DNA of 64,000 nucleotides from Desulfovulcanus ferrireducens (GCF_018704065.1 NZ_JAGUQP010000003.1:47645-111644); one strand, 5' to 3'. Numbered from the stretch's first letter, positions 37,201 through 46,223 are shown. Numbers and translations are program-made. The notes: a model not told the origin generated them from the sequence alone.

Positions 37201-38714
37201 TCACCAACCTGGGTGCTGTCAAAATCAGGTTGCGCTCAATGCTGGAGACAGTAAAGGAGAATGCTGAGAGGGTCCAAAGAAAAGATAAAAAAAGAAAAAT
37301 TGCTCGAACCTTAACACCCAAAGACAAAGAATGGACCCTGATTGCCCCTTTTTTTTCTCCCTTCTATTCACCTCTGATCCCGTCTGCTTTCAGACCACTT
37401 GGTTATCGGGTTGAAGTGCTCCCGCCCCAGGATAAGGCCTCGGTTGAATTAGGCCTTAAAACTATCAACAACGACATGTGCTATCCCTCTATCCTTGTTG
37501 CGGGCGACATTATCAAGGCTTTCCAATCAGGGTTATACGATCCTGAAAAGACCGCTGTTATTCTGACCCAGACCGGCGGTCAATGTCGTGCATCTTCTTA
37601 TGTACCTCTTATCAAAAAAGGACTGAACACAGCCGGTCTGGATACGGTTCCGGTAATCAGCATATCTTATGGGGGTGTCAATTCTCAGCCGGATTTTGAG
37701 ATTGATGAAAAGGGGCTGGTCAAACGGTTGGCCCTGGGAGTTATCTTCGCTGATCCCCTGGCCCAAATGTATCTATCCACCGTGCCCAGAGAAAAGAATC
37801 CCGGGGCATCTAAAGCCCTTCACAGCAAATATCTTTCAAAAATGGAAACAGGGATTGAGAATGCTGATTACTATTATCTTTTAAATCTTCTTAAAAAGGC
37901 CATTGCGGACTTTAACAGGGTTGAAATCAAAAAGGAACACGTTCCCAAAATCGGAGTCGTGGGCGAAATTTTCGTCAAATACAACTTTTTTTCCAATGGA
38001 AATATCATCGAGTGGCTTTCCAACCAGGGTGTGGAAGTAATTCTTCCCCCCTTGCAGAGCTTTTTTGCCCAAAAATTTATCAACGAAGCATATGCCCATA
38101 AGGCCCTGTTTAAACACTCTTTGATTGACTACATCAAAACCAGGATGCTTGAAATTTATACAAATTTCTACCTTGGTCAAATAAAGCGGGTCATGCAAGG
38201 TTTTCGTTTTTACCGGAAGTCTCATGACCTAAGAAAACTCTCTGAAATCACTAGCGAAGTAGTCAGTCTAGCCAATCAGTTCGGCGAGGGCTGGCTTTTG
38301 GCAGCCGAAATGATCGCCATGCTTGGAGATGGAATCAGTAACATTGTTTGCTTGCAACCATTCGGCTGTATTTCCAACCACATTACCGGAAGGGGAATGG
38401 AAAACAAACTCAGGGAGATGTATCCTCAGCTGAATCTGCTTTCTCTCGATATGGACGCAGGGGCAAGCGAAGTCAATATATTAAATCGACTCCATTTTAT
38501 GGTTATGAGAGCACGGGAACAGATAAATTGTGAGGCAAAAACACCAGTCGGGCCAAAAGCTACCCGGCGCTTTAGCATTCCCAGGCCATGGCCGCGCGAA
38601 CTAAATGTTTTTTACAATTATGTGTCACTGGATGTTGAAAAATGGAAGTCATGGGTGTCCGGCTTGGAACTGTGGGAAAAAACGCGTAACATCAGGTTCA
38701 GAATTGGTAGGTAA
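34257..38714 (+). CDS. Second giant CoA-dehydratase-activase fusion
   Basis: A 1485-residue paralogue of the protein at 21917-26113 with the same domain order. ASKHA domain 1 (about 1-275) has GIDIGSTTAK, EIGGEDSK and the cluster cysteines in SCAGGTG and SRCGVFAK. Domain 2 (about 330-600) has GVDSGSTTTK, DIGGQDMK, ACSSGCG and TRCTVF. A CNGCENKC cluster follows near 625, then DUF2229/HgdB-like segments (SENICFPAKLAHGHI, VLAGRPYHQDP, SFGCGPDAI, GGQCRASSY). The extra length lies mostly in the C-terminal third. It starts inside the membrane-HD gene and is followed by a helical protein gene after 31 bp. The physiological acceptor is not known. Confidence 0.87.
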   Translation: MTKTPNKIYFAGIDIGSTTAKVTIFDKEDDLVFWRYRRHQAKAIETVRDIFNEAILELGDVELDLAVTGSAGMGVAEVFGLPFVQEVVASAYFIEKFYPEVRTFIEIGGEDSKIIFFDDHFRPDIRMNGSCAGGTGAFIDQMAVLLDVGGRELNALAKKSTNIYPIASRCGVFAKTDIQSMLSRHVSKEDIAASIFHAVALQVLTALSRGREIKKKILFGGGPLTFYSKLRRAFIDILDIKSDSELVISDHCELLPAMGAAMIRNGKPFLAKVSNILSVPENGVARQTNNDTKRLPPLFESKAEFETWQEKHAQAMIPRVNPAVLEEKNLFLGVDSGSTTTKIVLIDEEGKLALGYYNANNGDPIQAVKEGLGKLKKRFAALGFSPRIVRTAVTGYGEDLIKAAFGLDDGVIETMAHYRAARQFEPNVSFILDIGGQDMKAIYIHNLAVAEIQVNEACSSGCGSFIETFARSLGYNVQEFAKIACEMNSPFDLGTRCTVFMNSKVKQALREGATVSDISTGLAYSVIKNALYKVLKLKNIDVLGNKIVVQGGTFRNAAVLRALELSLNKDVIRPDISELMGAYGAALTAIVNYQDKQSKPAAFTPIWNQELKTDFSKKEIHCNGCENKCAVLKLTFANRNCFYTGNRCERYFSNNPDVQQKGNNLVDEQTILLFDRNKEPEKEPILTYGLPRCLNMYENFPFWCAFLTTCGFRVVLSSPSNFNLYEKGACTVMSENICFPAKLAHGHIFDLVEKKVDRIFYPTVVCEQEEYEDVLNTYNCPVVTGYPDLLKSAVNPKQKFGIPLDSPAISFKDSKLLRDQLYLFFKLFGIDYWTISRAVEKGHTAQKNYKGRLRARAKALIAKAEEQGKTIVVLAGRPYHQDPLINHGIPQLLAEQGVDVISENALPLAPEQVFLDDINVLTQWSYTNRLYAAAKWVTQTPNAQLVQLTSFGCGPDAIATDEVGEILRGCGKIYTLLKMDEITNLGAVKIRLRSMLETVKENAERVQRKDKKRKIARTLTPKDKEWTLIAPFFSPFYSPLIPSAFRPLGYRVEVLPPQDKASVELGLKTINNDMCYPSILVAGDIIKAFQSGLYDPEKTAVILTQTGGQCRASSYVPLIKKGLNTAGLDTVPVISISYGGVNSQPDFEIDEKGLVKRLALGVIFADPLAQMYLSTVPREKNPGASKALHSKYLSKMETGIENADYYYLLNLLKKAIADFNRVEIKKEHVPKIGVVGEIFVKYNFFSNGNIIEWLSNQGVEVILPPLQSFFAQKFINEAYAHKALFKHSLIDYIKTRMLEIYTNFYLGQIKRVMQGFRFYRKSHDLRKLSEITSEVVSLANQFGEGWLLAAEMIAMLGDGISNIVCLQPFGCISNHITGRGMENKLREMYPQLNLLSLDMDAGASEVNILNRLHFMVMRAREQINCEAKTPVGPKATRRFSIPRPWPRELNVFYNYVSLDVEKWKSWVSGLELWEKTRNIRFRIGR

Positions 38715-38745
38715 CCATTAACATTAAATTTAAAGAGGTGAAATC

Positions 38746-39897
38746 ATGTCGGAAAATCAAATGAAGGATCGTATCGTCGAAGAGTTAAAGAAGGCTAAAG
38801 AAGCTGAGAGGATCACATCGGAAAAGATATATGACATCGTTAAGGAGGCGGTGGCCGAGACCATGGCAGAAACCAAAGCCGGTGTTGAGGAATTTCGCTC
38901 TATCGTCAAGGATGCTGTAACAGCTGCCGTTGAAGGATTAAAAGATGCCGAAGCGGACATTACAGAACACATCGAGGCTGTCATAGAAGGGGCCATGGCC
39001 GGCGTCCGCAGCCGCGGAGATCAGGCCGTCGATCTTATCAGAAAAGAAATCAATGCGCTTGAAACAAAACTTGAAACCGAAAAAGCTAAACTGGCCCAAT
39101 CTCTTAGAGAAGGTCTTGAAGGAGCTAAAGAGGCAGGGGCAACATTGTCCGAAGAGCTCAGAGATCAGATTGAATCTGTTTTAACCAGCATCAAATTAAA
39201 AAGTACAGAATTGTTGGGTTTGACCAAGCAGACTGTAAAGGAAGCAGTCAAACAGGCCATAGAGTCCGGTGAGGATATAAAAGAGACCGTGGCCCAAATT
39301 ACCAAGGATGCTACGGAAAAAGCCCTGAAAGAAGGCCGGTTCAGGGCAAAAAGGGTAAAGGAGATTGCCGAAAAAATCCTCTCTGGCGCTGTGGAGGCCG
39401 CTGAGGAGACCGGCAAGGAGATCAAAAATGTTGCCCATGGCGCATTTGAAGGGGCTCAAAAAGGAATCGCATCAGTAGTAGAGTCCATTGGAGATAAAAC
39501 CAGGGAATTTATCCATGAGGACCTTGCCCGGACAAAGAAAGATCTTGAGGCAATCGAAGAGCTTTTTCTGGAAACTGTTCTCAGTGTGGCAAGACGCTCG
39601 CAAGAAGTGGCAAAAGAAGTCTTAACCGAACTTGTTGAACAAACTGAAAAAACGACTTCTGTCTTGAAAAAAGAGACTGGTCGTACAGCGAAAAAAATTG
39701 CTGAAAGGTTGAAAGAAACAGGAAAAGACGTTGCCAAAACCATCGCGGAGGCTGGAAGCAAGATTACACGCGTAATGACAGACGAGGCCATAGAACTCGG
39801 GAAAAAATCCGTAGAGGTAGCAAAGGGGGCGATCTCAGGTATGTTGAAGGGGGCAAAAGATGCCCTTCAAAAAGGAAAAGAAAAAGAAAAAAAGTAA
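38746..39897 (+). CDS. Long amphipathic all-helical protein of unknown function
   Basis: A 383-residue soluble protein made almost entirely of Ala, Glu, Lys, Ile, Val and Thr, predicted as continuous amphipathic helix. It contains no proline, cysteine or tryptophan. Segments such as EAVKQAIESGEDIKETVAQI recur in loosely related form. The composition recalls apolipoprotein-like or LEA-like bacterial proteins and DUF6781-type proteins, but the family call is tentative. A good GAGGTG site precedes the ATG, 31 bp after the activase fusion, so it may be the last gene of that operon. No signal peptide. Confidence 0.7.
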   Translation: MSENQMKDRIVEELKKAKEAERITSEKIYDIVKEAVAETMAETKAGVEEFRSIVKDAVTAAVEGLKDAEADITEHIEAVIEGAMAGVRSRGDQAVDLIRKEINALETKLETEKAKLAQSLREGLEGAKEAGATLSEELRDQIESVLTSIKLKSTELLGLTKQTVKEAVKQAIESGEDIKETVAQITKDATEKALKEGRFRAKRVKEIAEKILSGAVEAAEETGKEIKNVAHGAFEGAQKGIASVVESIGDKTREFIHEDLARTKKDLEAIEELFLETVLSVARRSQEVAKEVLTELVEQTEKTTSVLKKETGRTAKKIAERLKETGKDVAKTIAEAGSKITRVMTDEAIELGKKSVEVAKGAISGMLKGAKDALQKGKEKEKK

Positions 39898-40028
39898 TTC
39901 TAAACTATAGTTTTTCATGGCAAGTGAAAAAAGCCATTAAGCCATATACTGTGACGTTATACAATGAAAGAGTATCTTGTTGGGCAAACTTATATATAGC
40001 AAGAATTAATTAATGAGGAGACTACTCT

Positions 40029-40439
40029 GTGGAAAACATTAAAAAATTCTTCAAAAATGACAGGTTTGCAGAACATGTCGGGATTGAATTACTAGAAGTG
40101 TCTAAAGGGTACGCAAGGGCAAAGTTAGAAATCCGAAATGAACATCTAAACAGTGTCGGGACTGTTCATGGAGGAGCAATATTCGCACTGGCAGACTTGG
40201 TATTTGCTGTTGCTTCAAATTCACACGGAACAATTGCTATGGGCATTAACGTGAGTATTTCCTATTTGAAAGCGGTTAGAGAAGGAACAATTTTTGCGGA
40301 AGCAAAAGAAATTTCCAAGAATCCAAAACTTGCTTCCTATACAGTGACCGTATCGGATCAAAGCGGAGATACAATAGCTATCTTTCAAGGGATGGTATAC
40401 AGAAAGAAGGACAAACTTCCTGTCCCTGCAAAAGAGTAG
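40029..40439 (+). CDS. PaaI-type hotdog thioesterase
   Basis: A 136-residue single hotdog domain with the family motif HGGAIFALADLVFAVA (about 44-59), in which the Gly-rich turn and Asp form the active site. PaaI relatives hydrolyse aryl- or acyl-CoA esters. GTG start with GAGGAG 8 nt upstream. The short foldback repeat at 40442 begins 2 bp after the stop codon. Confidence 0.87.
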   Translation: MENIKKFFKNDRFAEHVGIELLEVSKGYARAKLEIRNEHLNSVGTVHGGAIFALADLVFAVASNSHGTIAMGINVSISYLKAVREGTIFAEAKEISKNPKLASYTVTVSDQSGDTIAIFQGMVYRKKDKLPVPAKE

Positions 40440-40441
40440 AA

Positions 40442-40583
40442 GAGTCTGTGGCCAAACCCCATTTTAACTACCAGATTAGAAATCCTGGTTTCTTGAAAGC
40501 ATTGCAAAGGGCTGGGTAACCCATCTTGGTATTGAACAAAATTATGAAAATTTGTCCCCTGAGTAGGGTTTGGCCACAGACTC
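40442..40583. repeat. Internally deleted type-B foldback element
   Basis: 142 bp with an exact 18-bp terminal inverted repeat, GAGTCTGTGGCCAAACCC and its complement. It shares the first about 90 bp and last about 45 bp with the 313-bp copy at 41590-41902, but lacks the centre. No clear target duplication. Confidence 0.85.
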
Positions 40584-40636
40584 AAATGCTCACAAAACAG
40601 GGAATCTCCAATCAATGGTAATGGTGAGTAATTTTG

Positions 40637-40666
40637 TTGACAATAACGAACACCTCAATAATTATA
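40637..40666 (+). promoter_or_regulatory. Candidate promoter of the 40703 membrane gene
   Basis: TTGACA, 18-nt spacer, ATTATA about 37 bp upstream of the start codon, just outside the foldback element. Confidence 0.45.
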
Positions 40667-40702
40667 TTATTTTCGTCAAAGTCTACTTAATTTGGGTAAA
40701 CA

Positions 40703-41560
40703 ATGGACCGTCTTTTCAATTTATCTAACAAAACTTTCGATATGGCCAATAGGGCCTGGAAAAGTAATGTCAACAGACGTTCTATTGGGATTCTACTTAT
40801 ATTGATCTACCTTGCTTCACTTGTCGTCATTGAACTGGGGCGAAGAAAGCTATTGCCTCCATCTATTTCAGCTCTGATACCTAGAAGTCATTTTTATGCC
40901 ATAAGTTTTACTTTCACATTCCTGCTTTACATAGAGGTCATAGATCTCGTCTTTGGCCTTGCCCGGTCTGTTTCGGAAGCTCTAGGAAAGCAGTTTGAAA
41001 TTTTTTCGCTGATTTTACTTCGCCAGTCCTTCAAGGAATTTGCCCATTTACCCGAGCCACTGCATTGGCCCAAAACAATCGACCCCATTTTGTATATCCT
41101 CTCTAATGCAGGAGGAGCTTTAATTATATTTTTTATCCTTGTATGTTATTATCGAATCCTTTACCATCAACCAATAACCTACGATCAAAAGGAAGAATTC
41201 CATTTTATCTCAGCCAAAAAAACAATCTCGCTCATCTTACTAATAACCTTTGCGGCTATGGGTATCCTTTTTTCTATTACATACATTCAATCACGCTATC
41301 CATTCGACTTTTTTACGACATTCTATACAGTTCTGGTTTTCAGTGACATCCTGATCGTTCTTGTTTCCTTACGTTATAGCCACGCTTTTCCAGTAGTATT
41401 TAGAAATTCAGGATTTGCATTGGCAACTGTAATGTTAAGGTTATCTCTAACAGCACCACCATACTATAATGCTGGTCTTGGTATTTGTGCTGCTCTATAT
41501 GTTCTGGCACTCAAATACGCCTACAACCGCTTTGTTCCGCTTCGCAAAGCCAAAGGTTGA
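40703..41560 (+). CDS. Polytopic membrane protein of unknown function
   Basis: A 285-residue protein with about seven hydrophobic segments (near residues 25-43, 63-85, 95-112, 130-150, 170-195, 205-225 and 245-270). I do not recognise the family. The N-terminal part carries RRSIGILLILIYLASLVVIE. It stands alone between two copies of the same foldback repeat and has no strong ribosome-binding site. Confidence 0.65.
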   Translation: MDRLFNLSNKTFDMANRAWKSNVNRRSIGILLILIYLASLVVIELGRRKLLPPSISALIPRSHFYAISFTFTFLLYIEVIDLVFGLARSVSEALGKQFEIFSLILLRQSFKEFAHLPEPLHWPKTIDPILYILSNAGGALIIFFILVCYYRILYHQPITYDQKEEFHFISAKKTISLILLITFAAMGILFSITYIQSRYPFDFFTTFYTVLVFSDILIVLVSLRYSHAFPVVFRNSGFALATVMLRLSLTAPPYYNAGLGICAALYVLALKYAYNRFVPLRKAKG

Positions 41561-41589
41561 CCTCTCTTCTTAAGGTTCTTCCACAAAAG

Positions 41590-41902
41590 AGTCTGTGGCC
41601 AAACCACATTTTGACTACCAGATTAGAAATCCTGGTTTCTTGAAAGCATTGCAAAGGGCTGGGTAAACCATCTTGGTGAAGCTTGCGGATAAGCAGAGCA
41701 TCGGGGTGACAAAACTAAATATCCGGGGCTATTTGCCATAACTATCGACAATAAAAAGAATATTCATTTATCCCAAAGACCCCATTATGCTCTGCCCGCA
41801 ACCAAACTATAGATGGGTCCAGGCATTTGCACCAGCATGAAAGAAATCAGGATTGAAAAAATTATGAAAAATTGCCCTCTGAGTAGGGTTTGGGCATAGA
41901 CT
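41590..41902. mobile_element. Full-length type-B foldback element
   Basis: 313 bp with terminal repeats AGTCTGTGGCCAAACC / GGGTTTGGGCATAGACT (a few mismatches), flanked by CAAAAG on both sides (41584-41589 and 41903-41908). The inner left sequence GCTTGCGG..GCAGAGCATCGGGG is complementary to the inner right CCCCATTATGCTCTGCCCGC, so the element can fold on itself over most of its length. The right end encodes the last 13 residues and the stop of the radical SAM gene on the minus strand. Confidence 0.85.
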
Positions 41903-43616
41903 CAAAAGCCTCCATCCCGCACCTCTGGCATTTAAGGCACCCGTTTTGCGAACATTTAGGTGTGGACAGACCTTTTTTATATCTTTGCCACTCTCTGAGT
42001 AAATAATCTTTGCTCACCCCTATTTCCAGCTTGTCCCAGGCAAAAACTTCGTCTGCATCCCGCTCCCGGTCCAGGTACCAAGACATATCACCGGGCCAGA
42101 GCTTCAACGCCTTGCGCCAGTTACCGTTCTCATCGGCTACCAATGTCAGCAAAGAGTGAACCTGTTCATCGCCTCGAGCCAGAAGTCCCTGGATTCTGGC
42201 CTGAAAAGCTTTCTCGCCCGAGAATCTAACACCTTTAAAACCTGAACACATCTTTTTAAAACGATGCAGTTTATCATTTAACTCCTTTTCTGAAGCCATA
42301 GGTGCCCATTGCATAGGTGTCCAGGCCTTGGGCACCAGACAACTAGCACTGATTTGAACTAGTTCCACTCCTTTCTTGCGTTTACCCTGCCCCTTTATTC
42401 TGGCTGACTGCAACCTCTCTAAAAATCCAGCCAAATCCTGCCAATCAGCTTCATTTTCTCCAGGGAAGCCTAAAATAAAATAGAGTTTCAACTTGTTAAA
42501 CTGCAACGCGCTAATAAGTTCCACGGCCTGAAAAAACTTTTCGTCATCAAAACGCTTATTTATAGCTTTACGCAGCCTTTTACTTATGCCTTCTACGGCC
42601 AAGGTTAAGGTCCTGGTACCTGTACGCCGCAAAAATTCCAAAAATTCCCTGTTTAAGCCATCAGCCCTCAGAGACGACAAGGAAAATTTAATTTTTTGTT
42701 TGTTTAGGAAGCGCAAGAACGGATACAGACCCTCCCAATCAGTCAAAGCCGTGCCGACCAGCCCTACCTTTCTTGGTTTTACCTCAAGCACTATTTTCTG
42801 CACATCTTCAAGACCTGCTTGCCGGGGTGGACGATAGATAAAACCGGCTGCACAAAACCTGCACCCATACGGACACCCCCTATTGATCTCAATCAGGAGC
42901 ATATCCCTGAACCTGGATTTAGCGTGGACAAAACAAGAATAAGCAGGTTGGAGGGGCCCAATGCCTTGGGACCCGATCATTAAAGAAGGAAAACCTGCTA
43001 TTTGCCTTTTAACTTTTTTACTCTTTTTAGGCACAAATACCCCGGGAAGGTCGGCTATTTTTTGCAAAGAGGCTTCTTTGCTTTCTCCAGCAAGCCACAT
43101 TTTCTTGATTTTTAGGACCAGAGGTACAAAAGATTCTTCTGCTTCGCCAGCATAGAAAAAATCCAGACTGGGAAGAATTGGGAAAGGATTTAAAAAAGCG
43201 ATCGGCCCCCCAGCCATGACTAGTGGCCAATCGCTTCGTTTTTGGGCTAAAAGAGGAATTCGTGAATTTTTAAGAAGTCTCAAAACATTTACATAATCGC
43301 CTTCAAAGTTGAGACTAAAACAAATAAGGGGAAAGAGGGATAAAGGTTTTCCCGAGTCAATAGAGCGCGCAACCTCACCATCTTTTCCGGTGCCAAAAAA
43401 ACGCTCTGCTACGAAAAAATCATTCTTTTCAGTGAGCAATCTATATACAACCTGCCAACCCAAGGTAGACAGGGCTAAACTCTCTTCTTCGGGAAAGACC
43501 AGGGCAATCGGTAGCCGACCACCCCACTCCGGGATTTGCGGCTTTACACGATCTCTATATACAAGTTCTTTCACAACATGATTGGTTTTGTGTTCTGAAA
43601 TGAGTAAGTTGAGCAA
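41862..43616 (-). CDS. Radical SAM protein of the TIGR03960-like family with repeat-derived C-terminus
   Basis: A 584-residue protein with an N-terminal region like the B12-binding part of this family (about 20-190, LALSTLGWQVVYRLL) and a radical SAM core with Cys248, Cys252 and Cys255 in CPYGCRFC. A C-terminal cysteine cluster (CSQNGCLKCQRC, near 555-566) could bind another metal site. The start is uncertain: a TTG at 43616, or a GTG 14 codons later. The final 13 residues (ESMPKPYSEGNFS) are encoded by the inserted foldback element. It lies downstream of ftsZ in the same direction. The substrate is unknown; relatives with a DUF2344 partner act in tRNA or ribosome maturation, but that is not established here. 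Confidence 0.82.
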   Translation of the reverse strand: MLNLLISEHKTNHVVKELVYRDRVKPQIPEWGGRLPIALVFPEEESLALSTLGWQVVYRLLTEKNDFFVAERFFGTGKDGEVARSIDSGKPLSLFPLICFSLNFEGDYVNVLRLLKNSRIPLLAQKRSDWPLVMAGGPIAFLNPFPILPSLDFFYAGEAEESFVPLVLKIKKMWLAGESKEASLQKIADLPGVFVPKKSKKVKRQIAGFPSLMIGSQGIGPLQPAYSCFVHAKSRFRDMLLIEINRGCPYGCRFCAAGFIYRPPRQAGLEDVQKIVLEVKPRKVGLVGTALTDWEGLYPFLRFLNKQKIKFSLSSLRADGLNREFLEFLRRTGTRTLTLAVEGISKRLRKAINKRFDDEKFFQAVELISALQFNKLKLYFILGFPGENEADWQDLAGFLERLQSARIKGQGKRKKGVELVQISASCLVPKAWTPMQWAPMASEKELNDKLHRFKKMCSGFKGVRFSGEKAFQARIQGLLARGDEQVHSLLTLVADENGNWRKALKLWPGDMSWYLDRERDADEVFAWDKLEIGVSKDYLLREWQRYKKGLSTPKCSQNGCLKCQRCGMEAFESMPKPYSEGNFS

Positions 43617-43691
43617 ATTTGCAAGCTGCTAGCTAATATATACATTGATTTTTCCACTCAACTTCTCACCCGAATAAATTAATGACCAACT

Positions 43692-44921
43692 TCAATCTGC
43701 TTGCATGCGAATAAAAGAGGGTATTTCAAACTCATCTTCATCAAAAATAAATTCCTCGCCTTGAGTATTTGGTGCGCTATTTTTCACTTCATTTTTATCA
43801 ACCGCTCTGCGGCCCTGGCGTAGATACGTAGGAATACGCAAATCATCTTCCGAATCAGGATCAATCTGCACGGTGCGAGGCCTCTTGACTATACTCCCTT
43901 TTTCTTTTCTTGCCTTACTAATAGAAGTAACTCTGGAACTTTCAGTTTCAATACTTTTTTCGTTTGCATCTTCAATCCCTGTGGCAATGACTGTGATGCG
44001 CATTTCATCACCCACATTCTGATCAAAGACTGTTCCGAAATAGATCTTTGCATCTTCGTGAGCTGCCTCATGGATTATATTGGCAGCTTCACTAACCTCA
44101 TCAATGGTCAAATCAGGACCACAGGTTACGTTCATGAGCACGCCTTTGGCTCCATCAATAGAGACGTCTTCTAATAAAGGACTGGTTATGGCTTTCATGG
44201 CTGCCTCTCTGGCGCGACCTTCTCCCTGGGCAATGCCTGTGCCCATCATGGCCAGGCCCATTTCAGACATGACTGCTTTTACGTCAGCAAAATCCAAGTT
44301 GATCAGCCCCGGAACCATAATCAAATCTGAAATGCCTTTAACTGCATAATAGAGTACTTCATCGGCTTTTTTGAGCATCTCCAAAAAGGTGGCTTTTTTG
44401 GAAGCCAAGGACAAAAGGCGGTCATTGGGAATGGTGATGATGCTGTCCACAACCTCTTTTAAGGCCTTGATTCCCTTTTCAGCCTGCATAAGCCTTTTTT
44501 TCCCTTCAAAATAAAAAGGCTTGGTAACCACAGCTACGGTCAGGGCTCCTAGTTCCTTGGCCACCTGGGCAATTACCGGTGCGGCTCCGGTTCCTGTTCC
44601 GCCACCCATCCCCGCAGTGACAAAGACCATATCACAGCCATCCAGGACCTCACGAATCTGCTCCGTACTTTCCATGGCGGCTTCCCGGCCAATATCTGGA
44701 TTGGCTCCTGCTCCCAGACCTTTTGTCAACTTTTCTCCCAACTGCAGTTTAAATTCGGCTTTAGAGTGTTTCAAGGCCTGGACGTCTGTATTGGCAGTGA
44801 TGAAGGTTACCCCTTTCATGGACGAACAGATCATATTGTTTACGGCATTACCGCCGCCGCCACCGACGCCGACCACTTTTATCTGGGCATTGCTTTCCAT
44901 TTCAATTTCCAGGTATTCCAT
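43692..44921 (-). CDS. ftsZ: Cell division protein FtsZ
   Basis: Tubulin-like GTPase that forms the division ring. From the chosen ATG it is 409 residues; the tubulin signature [11 protein letters not shown] and the N-terminal [14 protein letters not shown] are intact, and the C-terminal peptide [14 protein letters not shown] binds FtsA and other partners. A longer frame to 45089 is rejected: AAGGAGG lies 5-6 nt before 44921. An ATG at 44951 with AGGAG 3 nt away is a second candidate. Follows ftsA by 61 bp. Confidence 0.96.
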   Translation of the reverse strand: MEYLEIEMESNAQIKVVGVGGGGGNAVNNMICSSMKGVTFITANTDVQALKHSKAEFKLQLGEKLTKGLGAGANPDIGREAAMESTEQIREVLDGCDMVFVTAGMGGGTGTGAAPVIAQVAKELGALTVAVVTKPFYFEGKKRLMQAEKGIKALKEVVDSIITIPNDRLLSLASKKATFLEMLKKADEVLYYAVKGISDLIMVPGLINLDFADVKAVMSEMGLAMMGTGIAQGEGRAREAAMKAITSPLLEDVSIDGAKGVLMNVTCGPDLTIDEVSEAANIIHEAAHEDAKIYFGTVFDQNVGDEMRITVIATGIEDANEKSIETESSRVTSISKARKEKGSIVKRPRTVQIDPDSEDDLRIPTYLRQGRRAVDKNEVKNSAPNTQGEEFIFDEDEFEIPSFIRMQAD

Positions 44922-44982
44922 CTCTTCCTCCTTCCCCTTGCTTTTAGCCATTTGCTCCTGCCTTGCGCATTCAAAAAATAAA

Positions 44983-46209
44983 CTAACTAATATCCACAAA
45001 CCACTTACGCATCCTGGATAGGATACGGTTAAAGATATTTTTATCCCGAATTCGAAACCGCTGCTCAGAGCTTTCCTTTTCTGCTCCATATCTCAAAAGC
45101 CCCACAGCAGTGGCATACATCGGGCTATTGACAACATCCTTTAGTCCCCCAATTTGGATAGGATATCCTATACGGGTGGGCAGATTAAAAATCTGTTCAG
45201 CCAGCTCCTGCACCCCTTCGATTAATGCTGCTCCTCCGGTTAAAACTACTCCGGCTCCAATGGTTTTTTTGTATCCGGACTTAATCAGTTCCTGATCAAC
45301 CAGAGCCAGAAGCTCCTCCATTCTAGGCTCGCAAATCTCGGCCAGAACATGCCTCGACAAACGCCTGGGAGGCCTGCCGCCCACACTTGGCACCTCGATC
45401 ACCTCATCCTGTTGAACGAGATCAGCCAGAGCGCAACCGTATTTGATTTTAATCTGTTCCGCGGCCACCATTGGAGTCCTCAAACCAAAAGCAATATCAT
45501 TGGTCAAATTGGTCCCGCCTATGGCCAGGACACTAGTATGCTTAATAGAATCATTATTAAAAACGGCCAAATCTGTTGTTCCTCCACCAATATCCACCAA
45601 GGCTACGCCTATCTCCCGTTCCTCTTCTGTCAGCACGGCCTTGGCCGAGGCAAGGGATTCCAAAACAATATCCTCCACATCCAACCCCGAACGATGACAG
45701 GATCGAACAATATTCTGGGCACTGCTTACAGCTCCGGTGACAATATGTACCTTTACCTCCAGCCTGACACCTGCCATCCCCAGCGGATCAGCAATGCCAC
45801 GCTGATCATCAACAATAAACTCCTGGGGTAAAATATGGATAACTTCGCGATCCAGGGGAATAGCTACAGCCTTGGCCGCATCAATAACCCGCTCAACATC
45901 CCTGGTGCTGACTTCTCCGCCCTTAACAGCTATTACTCCGTGACTGTTAAACCCTTTGATGTGACTCCCGGCAATGCCTGCATAAACCGATCTGATTTCA
46001 CATCCAGCCATGAGTTCCGCCTCTTCCAGGGCCTTTTTGATGGATTGCACAGTTTGCTCGATATTGACCACAACTCCCTTGCGCAGACCAGTGGAAGGAC
46101 TTGTCCCTATACCAACCACATCTACCCCATCAGGTGATATCTCGCCCACAACCGCACAAATTTTTGTAGTCCCCAGATCCAGCCCTACGATCAAATCAGA
46201 TTTGGCCAT
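44983..46209 (-). CDS. ftsA: Cell division protein FtsA
   Basis: Actin-fold ATPase tethering FtsZ to the membrane; 408 residues. It has the phosphate motifs [11 protein letters not shown] and [13 protein letters not shown], and a C-terminal amphipathic helix ([13 protein letters not shown]) that would be the membrane anchor. Follows ftsQ after 128 bp that hold a palindromic 8-bp array. Confidence 0.96.
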   Translation of the reverse strand: MAKSDLIVGLDLGTTKICAVVGEISPDGVDVVGIGTSPSTGLRKGVVVNIEQTVQSIKKALEEAELMAGCEIRSVYAGIAGSHIKGFNSHGVIAVKGGEVSTRDVERVIDAAKAVAIPLDREVIHILPQEFIVDDQRGIADPLGMAGVRLEVKVHIVTGAVSSAQNIVRSCHRSGLDVEDIVLESLASAKAVLTEEEREIGVALVDIGGGTTDLAVFNNDSIKHTSVLAIGGTNLTNDIAFGLRTPMVAAEQIKIKYGCALADLVQQDEVIEVPSVGGRPPRRLSRHVLAEICEPRMEELLALVDQELIKSGYKKTIGAGVVLTGGAALIEGVQELAEQIFNLPTRIGYPIQIGGLKDVVNSPMYATAVGLLRYGAEKESSEQRFRIRDKNIFNRILSRMRKWFVDIS

Positions 46210-46223
46210 GATTCTATCCTTTA

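Noticed and set aside
44922..45089. N-terminal extension of FtsZ to 45089
   Set aside because: The extension overlaps the ftsA end, resembles no FtsZ and lacks a ribosome-binding site, while GGAGG precedes the ATG at 44921.
44521..45831. Plus-strand frames of 160-166 residues over ftsZ and ftsA
   Set aside because: Shadows of strongly conserved division genes; no motif, no ribosome-binding site and coding-unlike composition.
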